Shown in pieces: positions 29,571-37,749 of a stretch of 64,000 nt of DNA. The translations under genes were made by a program, and so were the position numbers. The DNA lies in NCBI GenBank assembly GCA_012317185.1, contig CP048838.1, positions 3,658,001 through 3,722,000 on the forward strand. Direction: 5' to 3'. The first letter of the stretch is position 1, and the number at the start of each line of letters is the position of its first letter. The notes below the pieces were generated by a model. That model ran no database searches. It saw nothing but the letters and a program-made list of their open reading frames with translations, and had not been told where the DNA came from. The stretch is from [Clostridium] innocuum. Lineage in GTDB: Bacteria > Bacillota_I > Bacilli_A > Erysipelotrichales > Erysipelotrichaceae.

Positions 29571-30116
29571 TTATTTCATTCTTTTATCCTCATCCATATA
29601 GCGCAGGTATTTATCATACAATGCCGATATTTCCCGATGCTCAAATGGTGAATTTTGCAGACGGATATCCACCATCAGACGATCCAATCCATGATGAATT
29701 GCTTTATCCAGCTTTTGGCTATACCCCATTTCCGCAGAATGCTCCTGATATTCATCCTCATCCAGCAGCGTAGTTTTCCCTGTTGGTGAAACCTTGACAT
29801 CCAGATCATAATCAATATTCTTTATTGCTTCTCCGTCATAAAGGGATGGGGATGCCAGATTGCAGTAATAATGGATACCCGATTTTCGAATCATGCAGAT
29901 GACATTGTACCACTTATCCGGATAAAAGAAGCAGATTGCCGGTTCTCTGGTCACCCACTTGCGTCCGTCCGATTCACTGACAAGTGTTTTATTGGTTACT
30001 GCAACAATACGCCGTTCATTCGCTTCGATAACATAACCCTTTGCCCAGGTTCTGTGAAGACTCCCATCATGCTTATAGCTCTGGATATATACATATTCTC
30101 TTTCTTGTATTTCCAT
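29571..30116 (-). CDS. DUF402 protein, nucleoside tri/diphosphatase-like
   Basis: 181 residues, the usual length for the Firmicute DUF402 family (YgaC/Ntdp type). Core segments are WAKGYVIEANERRIVAVTNKTLV, PAICFFYPDKWYNVICMIR and YYCNLASPSLYDGEAIKNIDYDLDVKV; the last carries conserved Asp residues that bind metal and phosphate in Ntdp. Related enzymes hydrolyse nucleoside tri- and diphosphates. The ATG follows AGGAGGACGTC. Single gene, just upstream of the rRNA promoter but on the same strand. Confidence 0.82.
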   Translation of the reverse strand: MEIQEREYVYIQSYKHDGSLHRTWAKGYVIEANERRIVAVTNKTLVSESDGRKWVTREPAICFFYPDKWYNVICMIRKSGIHYYCNLASPSLYDGEAIKNIDYDLDVKVSPTGKTTLLDEDEYQEHSAEMGYSQKLDKAIHHGLDRLMVDIRLQNSPFEHREISALYDKYLRYMDEDKRMK

Positions 30117-30249
30117 GACGTCCTCCTGTGAGTATCTATTATAGCAGATAAAACCTTGAAAGCAAATGCATACAAGTGTAATTTTCCTACCATACTATTG
30201 TATGAAAGGAGATGTATGACTGATACATAGAGTCATACGAGTGAACACT

Positions 30250-30441
30250 ATGCTGACACCAAAAGACGTATTGTATATGGAAGATATTCTGGATCAGACG
30301 CTTGTTTTGAATAAGCGTGTTGCCAATGATATCACAATGATTCAAAGTGAAGATGTTAAAACCTGTTTTGAGAACGTACAGGAAAAATTGAAGGAGCACT
30401 ACCAGACATTACTGGCTATCCTGGAAAGTGAGGCAAAATAA
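30250..30441 (+). CDS. Small coat-F-like protein (first of a pair)
   Basis: 63 residues, MLTPKDVLYMEDILDQTLVLNKRVANDITMI, helical and soluble, resembling the N-terminal half of CotF-type spore coat proteins. A GTG three codons upstream is an alternative start; the ribosome site is weak (GAGTGAAC). The stop is two bases before the start of the next gene. Together the two genes look like a CotF protein split in two. Spore-coat role inferred. Confidence 0.65.
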   Translation: MLTPKDVLYMEDILDQTLVLNKRVANDITMIQSEDVKTCFENVQEKLKEHYQTLLAILESEAK

Positions 30442-30442
30442 C

Positions 30443-30724
30443 ATGGCTGATAAATCAAAGAGCTATGGCGATAAGGATATCGCTACCAACCTGCTTGTTA
30501 CATTAAAGCATATGAAGGCTGAATTAAATACCTTTACACAGGAAGCAAGCAATGATGAGCTGTTTACAAAAATCGATGAGGTTTATACCTGTGTATCCAC
30601 TCTGCAAAGAGATGTCTTCAATATGATGACAGCTCAGGGCTGGTATAAAATGACTGCGGATTCAGCAAAAAACATTTCCAAGGCTTATACGAAGTTTTCA
30701 AAAAGTGAAAGTGAGTTATCCTAA
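30443..30724 (+). CDS. Spore coat protein, CotF family
   Basis: 93 residues from MADKSKSYGDKDIATNLLVTLKHM, behind GTGAGGCAAAATAAC. The segment SYGDKDIATNLLVTLKHMKAELNTFTQEASNDELF and the ending FNMMTAQGWYKM are the coat-F signature (helical bundle, C-terminal GWY). It should be deposited in the spore coat; the window thus suggests an endospore former. Cotranscribed with the preceding small gene. Confidence 0.8.
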   Translation: MADKSKSYGDKDIATNLLVTLKHMKAELNTFTQEASNDELFTKIDEVYTCVSTLQRDVFNMMTAQGWYKMTADSAKNISKAYTKFSKSESELS

Positions 30725-30776
30725 TAGGAATTATTCACTCAATCACGCGTAATTGATAAAGCTGTAAATATAGGAG

Positions 30777-30819
30777 GAAGAAATAATTTCTTGCATGGAA
30801 ATTTATTTCTTCTTTTTTT
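30777..30819 (+). terminator. Terminator of the coat-F pair
   Basis: GAAGAAATAATTTC pairs with GAAATTTATTTCTTC (one bulged A) and is followed by seven T. Confidence 0.75.
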
Positions 30820-30922
30820 ATTTATGCCTGTTACTTGAAGCGGTATGAGTTTCCATAGATAACTGCTTTTTCTTTTTATAATTTCATGATACGATATCTT
30901 ATATATTAAGAGAGGTCGGATT

Positions 30923-31375
30923 ATGAAAGAGAAAAAGTATGAATTGATTCTGCAGCAGCTGCAAGCCTTGCTGGAGGGAGAGCATGATATGATTGCTAAC
31001 ATGGCAAATATGGCAGCATTATTATTCCATGAGCTTCCGGATTTGAATTGGGCGGGATTTTATCTTATGAAAAATAACGATCTTGTTCTCGGTCCGTTTC
31101 AAGGCAAGGTTGCCTGTATGCATATCCCGTCAGGCAAAGGGGTTTGCGGAACCTGCGCGCTGCAACGCTGTACACAGCTGGTAGAAAATGTACACACCTT
31201 CCCCAGCCATATTGCCTGTGATAGTGCAAGCAACTCAGAAATCGTGATACCCTTGATAAAAGAAAACACCCTGCTGGGTGTTTTGGATGTAGATTCACCT
31301 ATCCTAGCCAGATTTGATACTATAGATCAGCATTATCTGGAGCAGGCTGTAGCAATATTGCTTCAGTCTCTGTGA
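30923..31375 (+). CDS. msrC: Free methionine-(R)-sulfoxide reductase (GAF-fold)
   Basis: 150 residues, one GAF domain. The three catalytic or resolving Cys lie at 65, 75 and 99 (VACMHIP, GVCGTCA, IACDSAS), spacing 10 and 24, the same as in E. coli fRMsr. NWAGFYL and GVLDVDSP are further family marks. It reduces free Met-(R)-sulfoxide using thioredoxin. AGAGGTCGGATT precedes the ATG. The last 13 bases overlap the convergent acetyltransferase gene. Confidence 0.92.
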   Translation: MKEKKYELILQQLQALLEGEHDMIANMANMAALLFHELPDLNWAGFYLMKNNDLVLGPFQGKVACMHIPSGKGVCGTCALQRCTQLVENVHTFPSHIACDSASNSEIVIPLIKENTLLGVLDVDSPILARFDTIDQHYLEQAVAILLQSL

Positions 31376-32172
31376 ATATGGAAATAGGCTGTGGCTAGCG
31401 TAATAGCTTCTCTGGCAGAGAACATGCGGCAGCGTCCGTTCCCAATGTAAGAGGTTTTCACAACGCTCCGCTCTTCCATTGCTTCTCCGATTTCGGAGAA
31501 GTTTTTTGTATGATAATCCAGATCAAGCATATCCTTCCATATGGTCTGTTTATTATTTTCTATAGGAGCACTTACCAGACGGATGGGAAGCTGATCTCCC
31601 GAATAGCGGGCAAGATGAAACATGCTACAGCTTTCATATTCACAGCCGAGCAGAATGGTATATCCATTGAACTCCACAATTTTACCAAGTGGAGAATCCT
31701 TACTGAGTCCAAAATGCAAAGGGTGACGATCACAAATCAGCTTCGCATATTTGCCCCATGCCGCAAAGCTGTACAATGGATGATAGGAACGCACAACTCC
31801 TTCATTGCGAAGAAACTGTAGTGCAAGCGCATCCTGGGGCGCACTCAGTTTTCGATCAAACGGAAAAGAAGACGCACGCACATCATCCCAGTAAACACGT
31901 TCCACCGTTTTTTTCTGGCAGGATGGATCAAGCAGCTGAGGAGTAAAGGTTGGCATGACCAGTGTACCCTCATAGCCGACGGCATCGATCAGTGCTTCTA
32001 TCAGCGCCTGCTCACCGCCAATTAAATAGCCCAGTCTCTGCAGGTCTGCCTGAACCAGAAGTACCATTCCCTTCTGTATCCCCAGTGACGTGAGCTGCTG
32101 TACAATTTCCTCTTTTGAAGAAACCGTCGCAGTATCCTGATTTAATGTAGTAAATACAGATCGTTCAGCCAT
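31363..32172 (-). CDS. AAC(3)-family N-acetyltransferase
   Basis: 269 residues. It has the antibiotic N-acetyltransferase fold marks: VQADLQRLGYLIGGEQALIEALIDAVGYEGTLVMPTFT, DDVRASSFPFDRKLSAP and HPLYSFAAWGKYAKLICDRHP with the catalytic His region. Homologs include aminoglycoside 3-N-acetyltransferases and YokD-like housekeeping relatives. Resistance cannot be assumed for a chromosomal, non-mobile copy. The start lies 31 bases inside the end of the upstream lipoprotein gene, behind AAGGACTTGTTAAA, which implies coupled translation. Confidence 0.85.
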   Translation of the reverse strand: MAERSVFTTLNQDTATVSSKEEIVQQLTSLGIQKGMVLLVQADLQRLGYLIGGEQALIEALIDAVGYEGTLVMPTFTPQLLDPSCQKKTVERVYWDDVRASSFPFDRKLSAPQDALALQFLRNEGVVRSYHPLYSFAAWGKYAKLICDRHPLHFGLSKDSPLGKIVEFNGYTILLGCEYESCSMFHLARYSGDQLPIRLVSAPIENNKQTIWKDMLDLDYHTKNFSEIGEAMEERSVVKTSYIGNGRCRMFSAREAITLATAYFHIHRD

Positions 32173-32576
32173 TTTAACAAGTCCTTCTTTTCCAGATAAC
32201 CTTCTTTGCTATTTTCAGGCAGCAGACTTCCCTGATAAAAGTAAAAGGTTGACGGCAGGCTTTGAATTTTTCCTGTCGTTATTTGCAGTTCTTCAACAGC
32301 CTGCTTGATGTCCGTATCTTCTTCGTTGGTATCCATCTTGAGATAATAGATTTCAAACGGTGTTTCTTCTTCTATCTCCTGTATCACTTTTTCATACTCA
32401 TCACAGGAATAGCAGTTATCCGAGGTGATATACAGCATGAAGGAATTCTTTTTCGGATCCTGCAGTCTGACTAAAACTTCCTGAGGAGTCAGTTCAATCG
32501 GTTCTCCCTCATGATCATTACCACATCCCTGCAGTAAAAACATCATGCAAAACAGACAGAGCAGTACTTTCTTCAT
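32142..32576 (-). CDS. Thioredoxin-like lipoprotein
   Basis: 144 residues. A signal peptide MKKVLLCLFCMMFLLQGC ends in a lipobox with Cys18 as the lipidated residue. The exported part is thioredoxin-like, with DNCYSCDEYEKV (CxxC redox pair about 54-57) and the cis-Pro segment QSLPSTFYFYQG. It should sit outside the membrane and act in disulfide exchange. It overlaps the AAC(3)-like gene by 31 bases, an uncommonly long overlap. Confidence 0.85.
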   Translation of the reverse strand: MKKVLLCLFCMMFLLQGCGNDHEGEPIELTPQEVLVRLQDPKKNSFMLYITSDNCYSCDEYEKVIQEIEEETPFEIYYLKMDTNEEDTDIKQAVEELQITTGKIQSLPSTFYFYQGSLLPENSKEGYLEKKDLLKWLNDLYLLH

Positions 32577-32997
32577 GAACAGCTACACCTCGCTTTCTGG
32601 TTTTATTTTACCACAGAATATGCATTCTCTGCTATTTTTTTCAGTAATCCACAGAAAAAGTCATCCTGCGATCGTTTTTGGTGGGGAAATGAATACGCAG
32701 AATGACTATTTGAAGTATAGCATACAATGAAGGATGAAAATAATCATTTGCTCAAGCTGTTATTTATACAGCAGCTTTCGGCCGGTAACATTGCCCGATC
32801 ATATGTGAGGCTCCCATATGAAGGCATTGACCTATAAACTATTTATGAAATATAGTCATTTTTTTCATGAAATATCCTACCGAAATCCATACAGTGGAAA
32901 TCCCTAGATCACCTCTGGAATACCACAGGGGACTGGATCAACACAAAGTTAAGCACTTTTTTCGTCTTTTCTTTCGTCCTTTTAATCTCATGGTATT
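32577..32997. other. Non-coding stretch upstream of the lipoprotein gene
   Basis: About 420 bases with no supported gene. It separates the leftward lipoprotein operon from the tRNA-Thr terminator. Confidence 0.5.
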
Positions 32998-33021
32998 AAA
33001 AAAGCCTTTATTTAAAGGCTT
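32998..33021 (-). terminator. Terminator of tRNA-Thr
   Basis: On the minus strand AGCCTTT-AAAT-AAAGGCT is a 7-bp perfect stem followed by six T, about 12 bases after the tRNA. Confidence 0.8.
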
Positions 33022-33032
33022 AACTTACTTTA

Positions 33033-33106
33033 TGGTGCCGGTACCCAGAATTGAACTGAGCGCTGAGCATTACCATTGCTCTGTATTACCACTATACTAT
33101 ACCGGC
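33033..33106 (-). tRNA. tRNA-Thr (anticodon GGT)
   Basis: Acceptor GCCGGTA/TACCGGC, discriminator A and encoded CCA. Anticodon arm GAGCA-ATGGTAA-TGCTC gives GGT. The D arm (GTAT-AGTGGTA-ATAC) is short but complete; the T stem has a G-T pair. Confidence 0.9.
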
Positions 33107-33182
33107 AGCTATGCTTTATGATTGGAAAGCTATTATATTATAATAGGCATTGCCGATTTTTTCAACCATAAAACAAAATTTT

Positions 33183-33752
33183 TTAGTTTTTTTCCAGATA
33201 CGCTTTCAGGTGACGGTAAACTGCAGCAATCGGCAGCCCCATAACATTGAAATAATCTCCATGAAGTTCTCGCACAAACAGCTTCCCCATTCCCTGAATT
33301 CCATAGGCTCCAGCTTTATCATATGGCTCACCGCTGTCAAGATATCGCTCAAGCAGTTCTTCCTCAAGCTCATAGAAGGTCACACTTGTTTTTTCATGAA
33401 AAAGCTCAGCTTTTCCTTTCCAAACAATAGCCACACCGCTGACAACCGTATGAGTTTTACCGCTTAGCTGCTTCAACATACGATAGGCATCCTCCCGATT
33501 CTCCGGCTTGCCCATCATCTGATCTTTGAAGCACACCATCGTATCCGCACCAAGAACAACAGCCTCTGGGTGCTGTTCCCATACGGTAAGTGCCTTCTGT
33601 CTGGCTATCTGTTCGATCGCAGAAGCAATCGGCAGGGAACGGTCAAAATATTCCTCACAATTCGCAGCAACAATATCAAAGGGATACGATAGGTCTTGTA
33701 ACAGCTCCTGTCTTCTGGGAGATGCGCTTGCCAGAATCAGACGTCTAGTCAT
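33183..33752 (-). CDS. maf: Maf nucleotide pyrophosphatase
   Basis: 189 residues. LASASPRRQELL is the N-terminal Maf motif, VVLGADTMVCF has the catalytic Asp, and GEPYDKAGAYGIQGMGKLFV and GDYFNVMGLPIAAV close the fold. Maf proteins hydrolyse dTTP/UTP or m7GTP to monophosphates and affect septation. It overlaps the preceding membrane-protein gene by eight bases. Confidence 0.95.
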   Translation of the reverse strand: MTRRLILASASPRRQELLQDLSYPFDIVAANCEEYFDRSLPIASAIEQIARQKALTVWEQHPEAVVLGADTMVCFKDQMMGKPENREDAYRMLKQLSGKTHTVVSGVAIVWKGKAELFHEKTSVTFYELEEELLERYLDSGEPYDKAGAYGIQGMGKLFVRELHGDYFNVMGLPIAAVYRHLKAYLEKN

Positions 33753-34467
33753 GATGCAGTTCTCCGTGAAGCTTGTGAAGCTGATGTCTCAGAAAAAGAT
33801 AGCAGAACACGAACAATCCGATAAATCCGGTCGCAAACATTCCCACAATCCGGAAAACCATCGAGGAAAAGAATTGTGATGGAAACAGATTGATCATCAA
33901 ATCGGTAGCCGGATTCAGCAGCCATAAATCATTGCGAAATGCCAGCTTGTGAAAGGTTGTCCAGAATGCATCGAAGTCAACATATGCCCAGCCTGCCAGC
34001 ATGGCGAAGAACACCGCTGCCAAAATTGCTGTTTTCATATAATTGATGCTGAAAATTGTCAGCATTCCACTTTTCAGACGAACTGCCATGTACACCAGAG
34101 AGAGCACAAGCAGAATAATCGCTACATTTCTCAGCACCATGGCAAATCGATACAGATTGCGCACATCCACCATATGGGAGGATTCTCTCGCATTGAAAGC
34201 CTTGGTTTCCGTCCCCCTAACCGCTACGGTGACATCAATATTGTCCCGGCGGTCCTGCAGATAATCCAGCAGTGCATCCGTTGCCTTGTTGAGATCCTTC
34301 TCCGTCATCCCTAAAGACTGTGCAGTTTCCAGTGATGCATATTCCGTTTTATAAAAACCCTTATTGAAGCAATTTATGTTTATACTCGTAACCAGTAAAA
34401 TCACGATTGTGCAGACAGCAGCAGTATATGCCGCCAATGTCGTTAGTTTTTCTAACAGCTGTTTCAT
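33745..34467 (-). CDS. TIGR01906-family (DUF1461) integral membrane protein
   Basis: 240 residues from the ATG after AAGGAGTATCCT; the in-frame extension to 34563 has no ribosome site. It has four to five membrane helices (about 10-30, 110-130, 140-160, 200-225) with an extracellular loop holding FYKTEYASLETAQSLGMTEKDLNKATDALLDYL, the family mark. Found in many clostridia and lactobacilli; function unknown. Coupled to maf. Confidence 0.85.
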   Translation of the reverse strand: MKQLLEKLTTLAAYTAAVCTIVILLVTSININCFNKGFYKTEYASLETAQSLGMTEKDLNKATDALLDYLQDRRDNIDVTVAVRGTETKAFNARESSHMVDVRNLYRFAMVLRNVAIILLVLSLVYMAVRLKSGMLTIFSINYMKTAILAAVFFAMLAGWAYVDFDAFWTTFHKLAFRNDLWLLNPATDLMINLFPSQFFSSMVFRIVGMFATGFIGLFVFCYLFLRHQLHKLHGELHHD

Positions 34468-34762
34468 AGGATACTCCTTATATATTAAATGGCTTTTTAT
34501 ATCGTACCATATTTCAGAAAAAAAGAAAATCACCTTTTTTAAAATCAGACATTTACAAAGCAAAGCCCGCTACTGTTCATTGAGCAATTCTCCATACAGA
34601 AAGAAAACCATGAGGAATAACCCTTAAAGTACGAGTCTATTGTCATAGGATGGTTTTGTTTTTCCTCTTATCTGAGCATGTACATACAATATAGATTCAG
34701 GAAAATAACCACAGCTCCTGATTCGGAACACCAATTCAAATGCGACAAAAGCGTCAGCATGG

Positions 34763-34784
34763 AAAAAGCGGGATTCCCCGCTTT
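34763..34784 (-). terminator. Terminator of the thrC-thrB-ACT operon
   Basis: AAAGCGGG-ATTC-CCCGCTTT with a flanking A run, giving a T run on the minus strand, 47 bases after the ACT-protein stop. Confidence 0.8.
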
Positions 34785-34830
34785 CTGATAATCCTGTGCA
34801 ATGATTATTATCCGCACATTCCGCTCACCG

Positions 34831-35265
34831 TTATTCTACTGCAATCAGGCGCAGATTGCTCACACCGCGGCAGCTGCGCAGACGCTCCAGTAGTTCATCG
34901 ATGGATACCGCCATTTCGCATAAATCAAAGGATAGTACCACCGATGCCCACTCATGTATCGGAATATTCTGATTGATGGTTAAAATATTGGCATTGACGC
35001 TCGACATCGTGTTCAGTACCTCTGACAAAATTCCTTTATCATGATGCAGCATAAGAGATATCACAGCCTTTCGCTCACTCATCCCCTGAGCTGGAAGAAA
35101 GACATAGTCCTTATATTTATAATATGTTCCGCGGCTGATTCCGACACGCTTGACAGCCTCGCTCACCTGCTTTACCTCACCGTTTTGCAGCAAGGAGCGC
35201 GCTTCAATGACCTTGTCCAGCACATCCGGCAGAATCGTACTGTCTACAATATAGTATTTCTCCAT
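34831..35265 (-). CDS. ACT-domain protein, UPF0735/PheB family
   Basis: 144 residues from the ATG (35265) that shares a base with the thrB stop; an ATG two codons earlier would lie on top of the GAGGT ribosome site. An N-terminal helix-turn-helix-like part (EVKQVSEAVKRVGISRGTYYKYKDYVF) precedes a C-terminal ACT domain (VISLMLHHDKGILSEVLNTMSSVNANILTINQ), which binds an amino acid. Position after thrB suggests it senses threonine, homoserine or a branched-chain amino acid. Regulatory role inferred. Confidence 0.85.
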   Translation of the reverse strand: MEKYYIVDSTILPDVLDKVIEARSLLQNGEVKQVSEAVKRVGISRGTYYKYKDYVFLPAQGMSERKAVISLMLHHDKGILSEVLNTMSSVNANILTINQNIPIHEWASVVLSFDLCEMAVSIDELLERLRSCRGVSNLRLIAVE

Positions 35266-36146
35266 CAGCATACCTCGCTTTGCACACCGTCATAGGTCGC
35301 ACGCAGAATACGAGCATCCCAGGATGGATACTGATTCTTTATTTTTTCAACAAGCACACGGGCTGCGGCTTCCTCCTGTGTCAGAGCAATCATCGTCGAT
35401 CCGCTTCCGGATATATACATGGTAATCATATCCGTTTCCCTGCACAGACTGCGGACATCCTCATATTCCATAATCAATTTCTTGCGGTAGGGCTCCTGCA
35501 TCTGATCTGTGCAGGCTTTTCCCATAATCATGGCATTCCCGATTTCCATCGCCTTTGCCAATGCCGCACAGCGCCCCATCTGATAGACAGCGTCCCGATA
35601 CCTCATGGTATCCGGTAAAACCTCCCGTGCCGCTTTGGTGCTAACCTCATAATCGGGAATCATTGTCACAAACAGCAAATCGCGTTTTACACCGTAACGA
35701 ATCATATTCGGCTTCCCGTCTTCCATGAAGGAAACACACAGACCGCCAAAGATGGCCGGAGCAATATTATCCGGATGTCCCTCCATCTGTGTTGCCAGAT
35801 CAAAGAGCTCATAGCGGTTCATGCGGTTATGAAACAGGGCATTCGCTCCGGCAAGTCCTGCGACGATACAGGTTGCGCTGCTGCCAAGTCCTCTGGCATA
35901 GGGTATATCGGTATCCACTGTGATGCGGATTCCCGATACGCTTTCCCCCATATACTGAAGCCCCTTTACAAATGCCTGATAAAACAGATTCTCTTCATTG
36001 CAGTAGGCTTCTTCACAGCCCGCAATTTCCAAGCCCTCTGCAATCACCTCAAAAGTCACTGTCGCAAAGTCGTCAAGCGCAAGACCAAGACAGTCATAGC
36101 CGACTCCCAGATTCGCACTTGTTGCCGGAACACGTACCTTAATCAT
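35265..36146 (-). CDS. thrB: Homoserine kinase
   Basis: 293 residues, normal for GHMP-type ThrB. VPATSANLGVGYDCLGLALD at the N-terminus and YARGLGSSATCIVAGLAGA (about 83-101) form the ATP site; ISGSGSTMIAL is the third GHMP motif. It phosphorylates homoserine for ThrC. The ATG overlaps the end of thrC by eight bases, and its TGA overlaps the ACT-protein start. An in-frame extension upstream is inside thrC and is not used. Confidence 0.95.
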   Translation of the reverse strand: MIKVRVPATSANLGVGYDCLGLALDDFATVTFEVIAEGLEIAGCEEAYCNEENLFYQAFVKGLQYMGESVSGIRITVDTDIPYARGLGSSATCIVAGLAGANALFHNRMNRYELFDLATQMEGHPDNIAPAIFGGLCVSFMEDGKPNMIRYGVKRDLLFVTMIPDYEVSTKAAREVLPDTMRYRDAVYQMGRCAALAKAMEIGNAMIMGKACTDQMQEPYRKKLIMEYEDVRSLCRETDMITMYISGSGSTMIALTQEEAAARVLVEKIKNQYPSWDARILRATYDGVQSEVC

Positions 36147-37632
36147 GGAATATTTCCTCTCCGATGGTTTCCACAAAGGAAGACATATCATTCTTATCTA
36201 TCAGGTGGCTGTGCAAAATGTCCATTTTCGCAAGCTCTGCCAGCGGCTTCGGCATTGCAGAACCGCTTTTCTGCTGCAGCATTTCCATACAGGCAAACTC
36301 ATCCGGGATTGTCTCATTAAACAAAGCCTCGTAAACAGCAGGTGCAAATTTATATGGACTGGCTGTGGAAAGCAATACACATTTATGCATGGAATCCTCT
36401 TTTTCATAGTCCTTCATCACCTTGTAGGCAATAGCCGTATGCGGATCCATAACATAACCGCTCTGTTCATAAAATTCACGCATACTCTGTGCACATGCCT
36501 CATCATCACAATAGCCGCCCGCAAAATCCTCACGGACAGAGGTGAAAATATCCTCACGCACCTGATAGCGTCCTGTTGCTTCCAGCTCGTTCATCAGCTG
36601 TGCGATATAGTCAGCATCCTTGCCACTCTTGTAGTAAAGCAGCCGTTCCAGGTTGCTGGAAATCAGAATATCCATACTCGGAGAGATGGTTTTATAGAAC
36701 GGACGGTTTCGATCATAGACACCGTCCTTTAAAAAGTCAAAGAGCACATTATTGGAATTGGATGCCACGATAAATTTGTTTACCGGCAAGCCCATCAGCT
36801 TGGCATAGTAACCGGCAAGCACATTCCCATAGTTTCCTGTCGGCACACAGAAATCCACTTTTTCACCGAATGTGATTTCCTTTGTCCGTACCATATCCTT
36901 ATATGCATACACATAATATACAACCTGCGGAATCAGTCTACCGATATTGATGGAGTTCGCGCTGGATAAGGTGATACCCTTTTCCTTCAGCCGTGCAGAC
37001 AGCTGTGCATTCTGAAAGATCCGCTTCACATTGGACTGGGCATCATCGAAGTTACCCCTGATGGCACAGACACAGGTATTGCTTCCCTTGGTGGTTACCA
37101 TCTGCAGACGCTGAATATTGGATACACCCTCATCCGGATAGAAGACCGTGATTCCGGTACGCGGTACATCCAAAAAGCCCTCAAGGGCAGCCTTACCGGT
37201 GTCACCGCTGGTTGCGGTTAAAATCATGACATGTTCATCGGGTTGCTGCTGCAGGGATTTGCTCATCAGCTGCGGAAGCATGCGCAGCCCCACATCCTTA
37301 AAGGCGCAGGTAGGACCATGAAACAGCTCCAGAATATTGGTGTTCCCCGCCTTATGAAGCGGCGTGATGTGTTCATCTCTGAATTTGCCCTTATAGGCAT
37401 TTTCCACACAGTCCTTTACTTCTTCCTCGGTAAAATCCGGTAACAGCAGCTGCAGAACAGTTTCCGCCATCTGCTCATAGGTCATCTGCATCATATCCTG
37501 CAGCGGCAGACGCAGCGTATCCAGCGCATCATAGACAAACAGGCCGCCATCCTCTGCAATGCCCTTTACGACCGCTTCCTTGGGTGTGCGCGCCAGCGCT
37601 TTGTTTCTCGTACTTGTATATATTTTCTCCAT
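36139..37632 (-). CDS. thrC: Threonine synthase (long type)
   Basis: 497 residues from the ATG after AAAGGAGATTGGAAC; 31 in-frame codons upstream have no ribosome site. STRN and AEDGGLFV at the N-terminus mark the long-form family; GPTCAFKDVGLRML has PLP Lys112; LTATSGDTGKAALEGF binds PLP phosphate. It converts O-phosphohomoserine to threonine. First gene of the leftward threonine operon. Confidence 0.95.
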   Translation of the reverse strand: MEKIYTSTRNKALARTPKEAVVKGIAEDGGLFVYDALDTLRLPLQDMMQMTYEQMAETVLQLLLPDFTEEEVKDCVENAYKGKFRDEHITPLHKAGNTNILELFHGPTCAFKDVGLRMLPQLMSKSLQQQPDEHVMILTATSGDTGKAALEGFLDVPRTGITVFYPDEGVSNIQRLQMVTTKGSNTCVCAIRGNFDDAQSNVKRIFQNAQLSARLKEKGITLSSANSINIGRLIPQVVYYVYAYKDMVRTKEITFGEKVDFCVPTGNYGNVLAGYYAKLMGLPVNKFIVASNSNNVLFDFLKDGVYDRNRPFYKTISPSMDILISSNLERLLYYKSGKDADYIAQLMNELEATGRYQVREDIFTSVREDFAGGYCDDEACAQSMREFYEQSGYVMDPHTAIAYKVMKDYEKEDSMHKCVLLSTASPYKFAPAVYEALFNETIPDEFACMEMLQQKSGSAMPKPLAELAKMDILHSHLIDKNDMSSFVETIGEEIFHD

Positions 37633-37656
37633 GTTCCAATCTCCTTTTTTTTCGTC

Positions 37657-37704
37657 TTGCAATTCTTTTTTTACTATGATACAATGTTCGCAATAAAAAA
37701 ACAA
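37657..37704. promoter_or_regulatory. Overlapping divergent promoters of thrC and hom
   Basis: Rightward: TTGCAA (37657-37662), 17 bases, TACAAT (37680-37685), leading to hom. Leftward on the minus strand: TTGTTT (37699-37704), 17 bases, TATCAT (37676-37681), leading to thrC. The two -10 boxes share two bases (TATGATACAAT), so polymerase cannot occupy both promoters at once. Confidence 0.65.
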
Positions 37705-37749
37705 GTGTTTTTGAAACAAAGACACAAAAATTTATTGAGGAGGAATTAT

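Noticed and set aside
31363..32172. Aminoglycoside resistance gene
   Set aside because: Family membership is clear but chromosomal AAC(3)-like proteins include non-resistance enzymes; resistance was not claimed.
32867..33121. 84-codon plus-strand frame over tRNA-Thr
   Set aside because: It overlaps the tRNA on the other strand and has no ribosome site.
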